This document shows, piece after piece, positions 1 to 11,100 of a stretch of DNA of 64,000 nt. The DNA is from Aplysia californica. Lineage: Eukaryota > Mollusca > Gastropoda > Aplysiida > Aplysiidae. Within the stretch, counting starts at the first letter, position 1. The number at the start of each line of letters is the position of its first letter. The stretch covers positions 897,748 to 961,747 of the forward strand of contig NW_004797416.1 of the NCBI RefSeq assembly GCF_000002075.1. Direction: 5' to 3'. A program made the translations under genes and the position numbers. Below the pieces are notes generated by a model. It was not told the origin of the DNA. It was given only the letters and a program-made list of their open reading frames with translations, and made no database searches.

Positions 1-584
1 AAGAGCATTAGAGGATGAAGACTACCTTTACCTCGAAAGAAGGATAATAATTATAATCAAGTGGAATACAAATGTGATTCTAGAACTAGAAGAATAAAAG
101 ATAGCAGTATAAATTATTAGAATCCTACGGTACTAATACATCTGGCATATAGTTTTCTTTAAAACATAACCACAGGTTGAGGTATAAAAGAAAACCATAG
201 ATACAATGTTTTCATGACATAGACTCTATACTATATGGTTATCAGATGACTTGCTGCTTTGAAACAGTCTCCACATGAAACTGCCAAATGTGAAGGAGTT
301 TGTTTGTCAAATGGACTTGCTATAATATAAAATATATATCATGAGTTGTATCTAAAATTCTCACTCAAAAGTATAATGAGATGAATAGACAGACAGAAAG
401 AGAAAAACGTAGAGGGACCATCCGTGTGAACATTACAAGCTGCAAGTGCAAGAAATATCAGAAGGGTCGATCAAATTTTTCACCCAGCATCAATTTATAT
501 ATGGTATTTCATTATAATATATACAGTCAAACCCCACTGTACTGTCCCTCGTTATACCCTCAAACCCGCTTACCGCCAGGTTCT

Positions 585-640
<56 letters not shown>
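1..640. repeat. 650-bp direct repeat, copy 1 (cut by window edge)
   Basis: Nearly identical to 2645-3316, offset 2644 bp. Ends in a (GA)n tract. Near position 524 it includes the start of a MITE (TA-CAGTCAAACCCC) that is complete in copy 2. The left end is beyond the window. Confidence 0.9.
583..640 (+). repeat. (GA)n microsatellite
   Basis: Nearly pure GA dinucleotide run. The paired tract at 3229-3315 in the second repeat copy is longer. Confidence 0.9.
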
Positions 641-641
<1 letters not shown>

Positions 642-649
642 CCTAATGT

Positions 650-1540
650 TTTTAGTGGCTCAGGTCAGGGCGTACGACACGGGGGTGGCGGCTGATAAGC
701 AACGCTAACTTTACGAAGCCATTGCAGCAATCAAGGGAAATCGCCTAAAACAAGGAGCTTCTTGGATGGCCGAGGCTGAAGACACCACCAAGGAAGTCAG
801 CCCACTGGAAGATATACAGCGGGGTGAAGAAAGGATAAAGATGAATGAGAGAGAGCAGTGAGATTTTGGGAAGGTAGAGATATACGACAACTGACTGAAG
901 ACAACTCACGGCATGAAGAAGAGGTTGTACCTGTATGCACGGACGGATCTGTTAAACGAGGGGAAAAATCTGGATGGGGCTTCTCAGCAAAGTGAACAGC
1001 AGAGAGCAACGATATGACAACATCTAGCATGAGAATGGAGATTGAGGCAATCACTTACTACTCAGGCTCTCAAATGGGTTACAACAACTCGACAAGCACA
1101 TGTGATCTTTGTCACAGACTCTCAGAGCACTCTGAGGAAGATTGAAAGTGGGAACCATAGAGCTGTAGGGACAGAGCTCCTGAAGAAGACGACACTGAAA
1201 AAGATCACCTGGATCTTCACCCCGAGCCATGCAGGAGTCAAGGGCAATGAGCGGGCTGATGAGCTCGCTGGGAAAGCATAACCTGAAGGAAAGCTGTGCC
1301 CTGACAAACTTGAAATTGTGCATTCAGTCAGGGAAAAAGGGGAAAAAGAACAAGGAAAATCGGAATACCATAATCTTGAGTGACTTTATGAGCTTGGAAT
1401 TGGATGGGGCGCCAGCAGAAGATCAAGACTTAGTGAGAGGAGCAGAAGGCTATGGAATCAAACATTGCTTGGAACCGTCAGCATCTACACACTTCGAGAT
1501 GTGCTTCTTCAGGGGACAGAGCACTTATGCGCAGTGATGT
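650..1540 (+). mobile_element. LINE fragment with RNase H domain
   Basis: The plus strand encodes CTDGSVKRGEKSGWGFSAK near 935-995, then EIEAIT, then VIFVTDSQSTLRKIESGN, and WIFTPSHAGVKGNERADEL near 1210-1280. These carry the RNase H catalytic D, E, D and the late His/Asp motif typical of non-LTR retrotransposons of the I/ingi type. A frame change lies near 1040 between the EIEAIT and ALKW parts, so it is a dead fragment. Only the end of the element is present. Confidence 0.75.
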
Positions 1541-1832
1541 TGGCCCTTCACACAAGTAACAAGTAATAAGTTTTAGTAAGTTTGGTAGATGGTAAAAGAA
1601 ATCTCTTTTTATCAGCTGGCGACCTAAAACTGCAAGTTGAAATGCAGTTTGAACAGTCTATTTGATAAATATGATGGCGCATAATCATTCAAATATTTGT
1701 AGAAAAGAATGTTCAACTTAATTCTTTTCTAAACAGGAAGCCAGTGCAGTGTCCATGAAAGAGGTTACCGTAGCAGAGTCTCGCTTTCTTTTCTGTAAAA
1801 CTAAACGCGCATCATAATTTTGAACTGTTTGA

Positions 1833-2020
1833 GTGGGTGGTTGGCAGGTGCTCGAGTGAGGTTTACTCCTTCAATTCAACCCTTTCAAACATTTAGCTTC
1901 CTTAGCTCTCTTCCTACATTTAATTTGCATGTTACTATCTCTAAAAACACCTCTAATCTCCGGCATTTACTCTTACATAACCTATTGGGTTGCAAGTGCC
2001 CTAAAATTCTTACTAAAACT
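1833..2020 (-). mobile_element. SINE-like family H copy
   Basis: One of at least six copies sharing a GTGGGTGGTTGG box at one end and a hairpin plus TACTAAAACT at the other. Here the hairpin is GGCATTTACTC / GGGTTGCAAGTGCC. The other copies suggest that it reads on the minus strand, with the microsatellite tail at the low-coordinate end. Confidence 0.6.
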
Positions 2021-2644
2021 AAAAACAGAACAATTTGAAGTCTTTTGACTTTCTTCAGTGATATGATATTGTACAAACAGGAGGAGAAGCAGAGATGTGA
2101 AGTAAATGGAAGGCAAAAAATAAGAAAAGCTGGAAAGAATTGGGCTCTACCCTTGCTATATTCTTCAGCTTCCCAAAACAAAAACACACCGTTCATGTAC
2201 TTGGACAACTAACACTGAAATTCTCAAATGGAAAGCCAGACAACAGACTGAAATAAACACAAAACACCATTTTATTCTTTTTATTGATTTAAATACGTTG
2301 TAATTAAATACAATAGATTAGTACAGTTTTCTGTGGGACAAGATACCAAGCATGATAAAAACTCATACCACTCCCAGGATCAGTGAAAATCATAAGTGTT
2401 AAATAATTTAACACTGAATAATTTAACTTGGACGGACTTTTGATACACCTGGTACTGATTCGTAATTGGATAAGAACAAAATGCCAGAATTAAAATAAAA
2501 GAAGTCAAAATGAAGGACCCACAACCCCCCCCCCCCAATACATTAAAAAATGTACTTCCCCTCTCCCCTTCTAACTGCCAATTCCATAGTTTTAATCCCC
2601 CCCCCCCCCTCTCCATTTAGGTTTGTCCAATGAAAGACAAAAAA

Positions 2645-3228
2645 AAGAGCATTAGAGGATGAAGACTACCTTTACCTCGAAAGAAGGATAATAATTATAA
2701 TCAAGTGGAATACAAATGTGATTCTAGAACTAGAAGAATAAAAGATAGCAGTATAAATTATTAGAATCCTACGGTACTAATACATCTGGCATATAGTTTT
2801 CTTTAAAACATAACCACAGGTTGAGGTATAAAAGAAAACCATAGATACAATGTTTTCATGACATAGACTCTATACTATATGGTTATCAGATGACTTGCTG
2901 CTTTGAAACAGTCTCCACATGAAACTGCCAAATGTGAAGGAGTTTGTTTGTCAAATGGACTTGCTATAATATAAAATATATATCATGAGTTGTATCTAAA
3001 ATTCTCACTCAAAAGTATAATGAGATGAATAGACAGACAGAAAGAGAAAAACGTAGAGGGACCATCCGTGTGAACATTACAAGCTGCAAGTGCAAGAAAT
3101 ATCAGAAGGGTCGATCAAATTTTTCACCCAGCATCAATTTATATATGGTATTTCATTATAATATATACAGTCAAACCCCACTGTACTGTCCCTCGTTATA
3201 CCGTCAGCCCCGCTTACCGCCAGGTTCT

Positions 3229-3316
<88 letters not shown>
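2645..3316. repeat. 650-bp direct repeat, copy 2
   Basis: Second copy of 1-640 with only a few base differences outside the (GA)n tract, so the duplication is recent, or an assembly artefact. It lies downstream of CEP44. Confidence 0.9.
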
Positions 3317-3317
<1 letters not shown>

Positions 3318-3519
3318 TCCGCTCTGAATACATGTGCATGTACATGTATATCACCAACAAAAAAGACCTTTTTCGAACACAAATTGCACAGCAGAATTAT
3401 GTTCCATGACATTGGGCAGTCAGGGCTATACAACAGGGGAATCCCGTTGAACTGTCAGCCCTGATAGTCTGCCAACTTCATGCTCGTCCCAAAGGTGGCA
3501 GTGTAACAAGGTTTGACTG
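3168..3519. mobile_element. Small pogo-like MITE containing (GA)n
   Basis: Starts TA-CAGTCAAACC and ends GGTTTGACTG-TT, an inverted pair next to a TA-like target site. About 350 bp, no coding capacity, with a long GA microsatellite inside. Copy 1 (from 524) shares only its left part. Confidence 0.55.
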
Positions 3520-4269
3520 TTTATAGGGTTGATAGGGGTGGTGACATACAATATATAGTTTCAAAATCTGATCTCTCAATGTGAGGAGAGTGGGAAAGGG
3601 ACATGCATGTTCTGAGAGGAGCTAGAATAGGGGACAAAAGCGAGAAAAATATTTCAAAATTAATTAATTAAATGATCAAACAATAACGCATAGACATTAT
3701 CGTCGTAATTCATATTCTCTTATTGTTACATCTTAGTGTTGAAATACGTGTGTGTGCCTGGTGAAAGGTACCAAACGACGCATTTTGAAGAATCTTTCTC
3801 GAAGTCAATGATTCTCTGATGCCAATAAGATCACTTGCACCTAAAAAAGGGACACGGGAACAACCCCCCCCCCCTCCTCCCTCCAACAACAAAAAAACAA
3901 AACAACAAAACCTGCATTGTTTCGGATAACATTCGGCAAATACTACAAAATATTTTTGACACGTAAGAAGACATGATGGACTGCCTCCACCAAAGGAAGA
4001 TGACACCCTGCTTCAGACAAGGTGCATGGAATTTGTCCTGTACATTTTTCCAAGAATCGTTTTCACAGTACACTGACCACAAATGCTTTGAACAGGGTAA
4101 TCAAAGAAGGATGAGAAGTACATAAATTGACAGACTGATCTTTACAATGTTCACACAGGTTCATAATTATGGTAGTATGTAAAATTTCAGCCATAACAAT
4201 CAAATAACAAATAATAACTCCTCCCACTCCCACCATAAACATCCCTCCTCCTAATGGTTCCCCAGGCCA

Positions 4270-4275
4270 TTTATT
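4270..4275 (-). terminator. Candidate CEP44 poly(A) signal
   Basis: AATAAA on the minus strand about 380 nt after the stop codon, the first canonical hexamer downstream. Further minus-strand hexamers occur near 2271-2284. Which is used cannot be told from the sequence. Confidence 0.3.
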
Positions 4276-4346
4276 TGCTCAGAGACACTGGATAGAAAAG
4301 TAGCCAAACACTTGACTGTAGAATCAACTCAAAACTATGAATACAG

Positions 4347-4510
4347 CAAAAAAAAAAACCCAACAAAAAACAACAAAGAATCAACCCCCCCCCCCAACAA
4401 CCCCACGTGCAGGGGCGAAACAAAGTACAAGCAAGCCTAAATTAAAAAAAAAAAAAAAAAAAACCCAACAAAAAACAACAAAGAATCACCCCCCCCCCCC
4501 AAAAAAAAAC
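4347..4510. repeat. A-rich/C-run tandem duplication
   Basis: A block of A-run, CCCAACAAAAAACAACAAAG and C-run occurs twice, near 4348-4395 and 4442-4500. Low complexity, probably slippage within the CEP44 3' UTR or flank. Confidence 0.6.
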
Positions 4511-4652
4511 AAACAAAAAAAACAATTCTTTTAGCCATATCTACACCCCTCCCCTTGCAATTCCCATTCGTTAAAAAGTCCTCACCTCACTTACTATTGC
4601 TCACTTTTGTTAAGACAAGACATAACTGACAAAACAGCAGCGACAGACTTTT

Positions 4653-5113
4653 CTAACGGAACAGTTGTTGCGTCTCGCACATCATCTGGTTGATACGACC
4701 GACCCTGTCCAAGGTCGATGTGTCTAGCGTTGCGTGAGACGGAGTGCTTGTCCGTCTGTCCTCTGAGCTATCCTCATATGTTGCGCATGGAATGCTGATC
4801 ACAGAATCATCTTGAAGTAAAGGATATTCGTATTGCGGGCGAACAAATGGGCGGATGGGGGAAGCGAGATCACCAAATGCGTTTGTCAGAGATGAGATAG
4901 GAGGGTTATCTCTGGTTGCAGCTGTAGTAGGAAGGGTTGAGATGAGATCCCGGGCTGCCTCTCTTTCTAGCGTGCAAGCTCTTTGACTGTTATCAATGGA
5001 AGCGACAGTCTGCACGGGCATTGACTCAAGTTCAAATCTGCCGAATGACGGAATCTGATCCTCTGCTATATCTACTGTGCTGTTGTCTCCAGTTGTTAAT
5101 GTTGTTTCAGATC
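4653..5113 (-). other. CEP44: CEP44 last coding exon 9
   Basis: 461 nt; acceptor ATTTCCACAG before 5113. Codes residues 454-606, Ser/Thr-rich with a C-terminal helix NQMMCETQQLF resembling the vertebrate C-terminus. Stop TAG at 4655-4653. Confidence 0.9.
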
Positions 5114-8100
5114 CTGTGGAAATCATTTGTGCAGACTAATTGTAGCTTGCCAAGTTTGATATTCAAAAGAAGTCTGAATGGCCAGAAAAAAAAAAGATGA
5201 AACAGAAGAAGCTGAAGGTGGAGGAGGAGAAGATTAAAAAAGAAAAAGGAGGAGGAAGAGAGGAGGAGGAAGAGAGGAGGAGGAAGAGGAGAAGAGGAAG
5301 AAGACGAAGAAGTATAAAAGGGTTTGTGTAAAAGTTTTAGTGGTTTCTGTCACATCTTGCTTCATACTTCAGAAACACCACTGGTTAAGTGTGAAAAAAA
5401 ACCCAACCATCCCAAATCAAAAATAACTTTGAAGTACGGGTATTGTTGCGGCAATTCTTTTGAGGGATAAACCTTATAAAATAAACAGATTTCTTACACC
5501 ACAGAAACCAAATATTTTGGAAATGAAATAATATTTCATAATATTCCAAAAGTGAAGGATTGAAGAAAAAAAACAAGAACCTGCCCAATTTTAATATGTA
5601 TCCTCAAAAAACTCCTGTGTGTTTGTTGAGTGATTTTTTTCGGTAAGTGTTTTACGGCGCTCGTACTGCATAAGGTCATACTCTGACCGAGTGGTGGCCG
5701 AAACCTACTCTTATCAATTTTGGACCATGAAGGGATCTTTAAGGAGCGCAACTTGTTAAGTATGCAACCACATATGCCACAGAGGTCTATACCAAAAAAT
5801 GTATAAATAATATACATGTGCATAGGTCCAGGAATCATTTTTTATTGTGACTGTAATGAAACAACTCACATATTATATATGGATAGATTAAAGATACAGA
5901 AGTTTGCAAAATACCATTCTTTTTTATAACCTACCAGTTAATGAGAAGTCTTAATGACACTTCAGGAATGATATATAGGGGCACCTTGGCAGAGCAGTTC
6001 AGGTATGGGCTGACCTCAGAGTCAAAATATTACAAGAAGTGTTAGGAAAAGAAAATTTCAAGATGCCGTTTCAGACTTGAAAAGGTATGGGAAAAAATAG
6101 AAATATGAATTCTTACCATTATTTCCCACCAGTGTTTTAATGAAGCCCATCTTGTTGTCAGTCCTGGTATCCCTGTCCACTTCTTCTCTGACCACCACAA
6201 CGTCAACCTTTTCTCCGCCAGCGCCATCGGCATCAGCATTGATGTCACCATCTTCAATGTTGATAACCTCCCCATGACTTTCTACAACTTTCGCTCCGAG
6301 CTCTTCTTTACCCGCTGAAGAAAGAAAAGCCTCCTCATCCTCTGCCCGGACTTGAACTATCCGAGGAGACTGTCTGCTATGATGACCTGCATTTCTGGTC
6401 TTTGAGCTGCCTGAGGTGACTGCCCGACTAGCAGCCAGAGTTCTGTGGTAGGCTGTCTCATCGTCTAACTGAAAACAGCATTAAAAAAATATGCTACACA
6501 TGTTCCTTCACATAAAATTTACAGTTTAGGTTACCTTATAAGGGAGTATTATCAATATTTTTGTCATTTTGTTTACTTAACTTTTCTCTTATTCTCAAAC
6601 TCATAGCTGTCAGAACAAAATCTTCAGTGGTACTGTTGGTGTTCACCATGACCTTTACAACTAAAGAGAACATGAAATATACAAGAAGCTAATGCCCTGA
6701 CTAATCAGAGTTCTGAGTTGAATAATAATGGAGACTGAGAGACCTAGATACAGGTGTTGAGTCCCAGGTGAGAACGAAAAAACCTAAAACTAGAACTGAA
6801 AAAATTAAAAATGAGAACAGGCTTTGAAACATGGACTGCCATTTAAATGAAAACTGAAATCCTGAACCTATTATGCTAATTTTATAATATTTTTTAATCT
6901 ACGTATCATCTTTATACAACATAAAAAAGGGAAATTTTGCAAATAGTTGCGTCCCCTTTCTTTTGGTCAGGGGACTTGTTTTCAGAACAGGGCCTAAAGT
7001 AAGGTTGATTTTATACTTCTTACAAATTTATAGTCTTGAATAAAATTTATACCAGGCAGGCTCTCACAAGAGAATTTGAATTCTTTGAGGACATAGCGGA
7101 CACATATTATGTCCAATCACCATCAAACCAAAAGGTAATGTTTCTGTACATTTTGAACAATCATACGCAAGAAGGAAACACAAGTTGCATATATTTCAAA
7201 GTGTGCATGTTGTTGCATGCATTTTAAAATTTCAGATAAAAAAATAGAAAAATCTACTTTAATAACGAAATTATGTCCCAAAACAGCGTATCTTCAAGTG
7301 TTGTTGAATAACCAGAATGTACATCCTCAATGAGTTTGTCTGTGCTAAAGGACTGCTTCAAATTACTATCACCATAAATTATTATCACTAGTGTAGCAGA
7401 AAAAGGATGAAACATGCCAGACAGCCTACCTTTGTTTCCACCATGGTCAACCGATTTTCAATGAGGACAACACGAGAAGTGAGGGTGTCCAGTTTAAAGA
7501 TGACATCATTCATTTGTTTGGTCAGTCCAGTGGTCAGGGCTTTGAATTGAGCAGGCTCTGGAGGAGGCTTTGGTACTTCCTGTTGGTCCATCCTCTGCAG
7601 GGTAAATAAATAACAGTCAAAATTGTCAAATGAATAACAAATAACAACCAATTGCATTTATTTATATTGCCCATTTTCATCGCGACGAGATGCTCAGTGC
7701 GCATTACAATAACATAGCTGAGGTAGACACTCACAATGACAATTAAAAAGAATTAAAGAAAAATCAGTACTAAAAAGATTACACACAGGTCGACATACTG
7801 GAACAGGTAAATGGACACAAAAATGTGAATGAGTATATATATAAAGAAACAGCTGGACATTGATTTTGGTTGACAACTCATAATGTAAAAAAGGATGAGT
7901 CCACTCATCGGATAGAAGCATAAAAAATGGCCATCCATTGTCAAAGAGAAAAGTGGTTGTCTTAGACTGGTGGGTATCTGGGACGGTGTTGCGACAATTC
8001 AGAAAAAAAAGCAAGGATGGGGGGTGGGAAGTTGTTATTTGTACAGGTGATTGTCTAGGACAGGAGGCTGTTAGAGCAGGTTCGACTGTATATCATTTCG

Positions 8101-11100
8101 CGGATACTAGGTGCCTAGTTTCCGACTCGTTTTTGTTTTGTTTTTTGAACATGTAAAATATTCTAGGTACCTATTTATTCCTTTAAAAAAAAGAATAATG
8201 CCCAGCCCGAACTGGAAAAGCACAAGATTTCAACCACCTGTTCTGGGCTTCCTTCAGGCCCAGCCTGTGTCAGGATACAATTTCCCGACCAGGCAGGAAA
8301 CATTTTCCCGGTACCGCTGATCTCGGCGGGAAAAGCTTCGAAAGCTGGAGGATTTTAATTAAAAAGCCGGATTTCCTACTTTAGCTGAAAACTGGCAAAT
8401 CTGGGATATGCACTGTGTCTGTTTATAGTATTACTATGATGTGTTAGTAGAAAGGGAGTATGCATAATGAGATAATGAGTGGGGGGGGAGATTGTTGACA
8501 CGAGGCCAGGTATATAGTTTTAGAGAGAGTTTCATGGCACCCCCAAGCAGCTACATTCATATCAAGCATAACTGCATAAGTTATTCAATTCTGTGGGGTC
8601 CTTTCAAGTCCCCCAAAAAGGCCATATAACAATTAAAACTATCTGAAAATGGCTTTACAGAACTTCAAAAGCCCAAAGACTCAGTTTCAAATTACTTTGA
8701 AAATGTCAAATTCTTAACAAATCTTGAATCCCTAGGCTTAAGAGTAAAAACATAAAAAAATAATGCACTAATGTAAAAAAAAAAAAAAAAAAAGCCAACA
8801 ACCCTTTTTTGAAAAAGATTAATGCTGGTGTTTGAAGAGAGCTGTCAGTAGGTTAAACTTCTTCCCTGCCATTGTATTCATTTTGCCGCTTTTTTTTACT
8901 TCAGCACTAGACCACTAACTATTTTTGTTTAGTTATTTTTTTATCGAGTTGTTTTTATGCCCCCATCGATATCGACACAATTTTGATGATTCAGGAGGCA
9001 GGCTTCTGACCCTGCCTGTCAGAGCCAACCCAGGCTGAGAGGGATACAACATCTTTGCAGAAAAACAGGGCTACTTGATAAAATAACTCTCCCCACTTGG
9101 AAAACAAACTAGGGTCTCTTAAGAGTGACAGCGAAGCACCTGATCGCTGCTGAAGGTACTCCTAAAAAATTCAGACAAGGCACAACAAGCATAAGGTTCC
9201 TACCTTTAGTGCAATTTCCAGCTTGCCTAGTCTCTCATTGAGGTTGACCAAACTAGGGGAAACCATACCAACAACCTTCCTCCGGATTTCTGCCTCCATT
9301 TCTGACTGGCCAATAGTGCCGGCTGGTAACGATGCAAGAATTCTTCCCGACGATGATTCTGTAACTGTTGCCGTATCAAGGTCAGAATCAGAATCTATAT
9401 GGGAGGAACAGGGGGGCGGGGGGGAGGGGACCAATATCAGTTAGAGTTTGAGTAAAGAGAAACACATCAACACAATAATCAACAACAGTTATCCAGTGCA
9501 AGGACGAGGGGAACAAATGATTGATAAAATACGAGGGACGTCCAGAAAGTAAGTAGGCCTATGGTTTTAAAATAATTGTAAAAGAAATAATTTTCCCGAT
9601 TAAAACCATTTATTTTTTAATACCTCATAAATATATATATGACTACTTCCCCACGTAGTCACCAGAATTGTTGAGGCATTTGTTGTAGTGTGGGACGAGC
9701 TTCTGAAAGCCCTCATTGTGGAAAGCTGCCGCCTGCGATGTCAGCCAATGTCGAGTCTCTCCCGTGAGATCAGCGTCTGAGTCGAAGTCCTACCCGGCCA
9801 AAAACTTTTTCAAACGTAGGAATAGATGAAAGTCACACGGAGCCAAGTCTAGGCTGTACGATGGTTTTGGGTCTGTGCAGACTTGTGAGGAGTTGCATTG
9901 TCGTGAAGCAGAACAACGCCGTCGCTGAGCATTCTGTCATTTGTTTTGAATCACTCTACGCAGGCCGTGTCAGGAAAAAAAAGCCATGTGTACAGTATTT
10001 TTGGACATTTCTTTAGATAGAATTTTTGGGAAATGGGATGACAATTAACTCTGATGTGTACTGCAACACACTTAAAAAACTGCATACAGCGATTCAAAAC
10101 AAAAGACGAGGAATGCTTAGCGACGGCGTTGTTCTGCTTCACGACAATGCAACTCCTCCCAAGTTCGCACAGACCCAAAACCTGATCGCCTCCTTCGGAT
10201 GAGAACAGTTGAAGCTCCCATCGTACAGCCCAGACCTGGCTCCAAGTGACTTTCATCTGTTCCTGCATTTGAAAAAGTTTTTCGCCGGGCAATACTTTGA
10301 CTCAGACGCTGACCTCACAGGAGAGACTCGACACTGGCTGACATCGCAGGCGGCAGCTTTCTACGATGAGGGCTCTCAGAAGCTCGTCCCACGCTACGAC
10401 AAAAGCCTCAACAGTTCTGGTGACTACGTTGAGAAGTAGTCATATATATGAGGTATTAAAAAATAAATGGTTTTGATCGGGAAAATTATTTCTTTTATAA
10501 TTATTTTAAAACGGTACTTTCTGTACATCCCTCGTAATAATATAAAGAAAAGGGAGGATTCACCAGCGTTCGGTGTGTGTGTGTGTGTGTGTGCGTGTTT
10601 GTGTGTAAGTGTGTGTGTGCATGACTTGTTTTGCATGGGACATGGTAGAGAAGTACAGACCTAGATCAATTTTAGCTAATAAATCAGTATGCTTTTGTCA
10701 AATCGAATATCATATGTCAAATTTTCTTCTTTAAAAAAAAAAAAATTTTTTAAAGGATGGTAATCCATCCATTAGAGATAATTGAGGTACAGATTTCTCT
10801 GTGCCTCATAAGCTTCTGCAGTACCGTCCCACTTACCAATATGGCACAAGGCTGAGGAAAAGTCAGGAACAGATACTTTTCCTATTATTATTTGTTCAAT
10901 TTTAACTGCTGTTTGTGAAGCTCATAATAATCAATAATAATAAACGTACAAAAGGAGAAAAAGAAATATTAATAATGGTACAAACAAAAATATTAATATT
11001 ACTGGGATGATTTGAAGAGTAGTGCACAAGGATAAATGAGAAGAAAAGAAAGATAAAACACCAACTAATAAAAATGATGAAAATTACAAAATCTTTGATT

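Larger units (their letters stand above)
3520..4652. other. CEP44 downstream flank, low complexity
   Basis: No gene seen. Contains C-rich and A-rich runs and probably the CEP44 3' UTR up to about 4250. Confidence 0.5.

Noticed and set aside
4337-4534. 65-codon Lys/Pro/Gln frame
   Set aside because: Pure translation of A-runs and C-runs.
6042-6275. 77-codon frame overlapping CEP44 exon 8
   Set aside because: It is in a different phase. The phase fixed by exons 7 and 9 is open through the whole exon.
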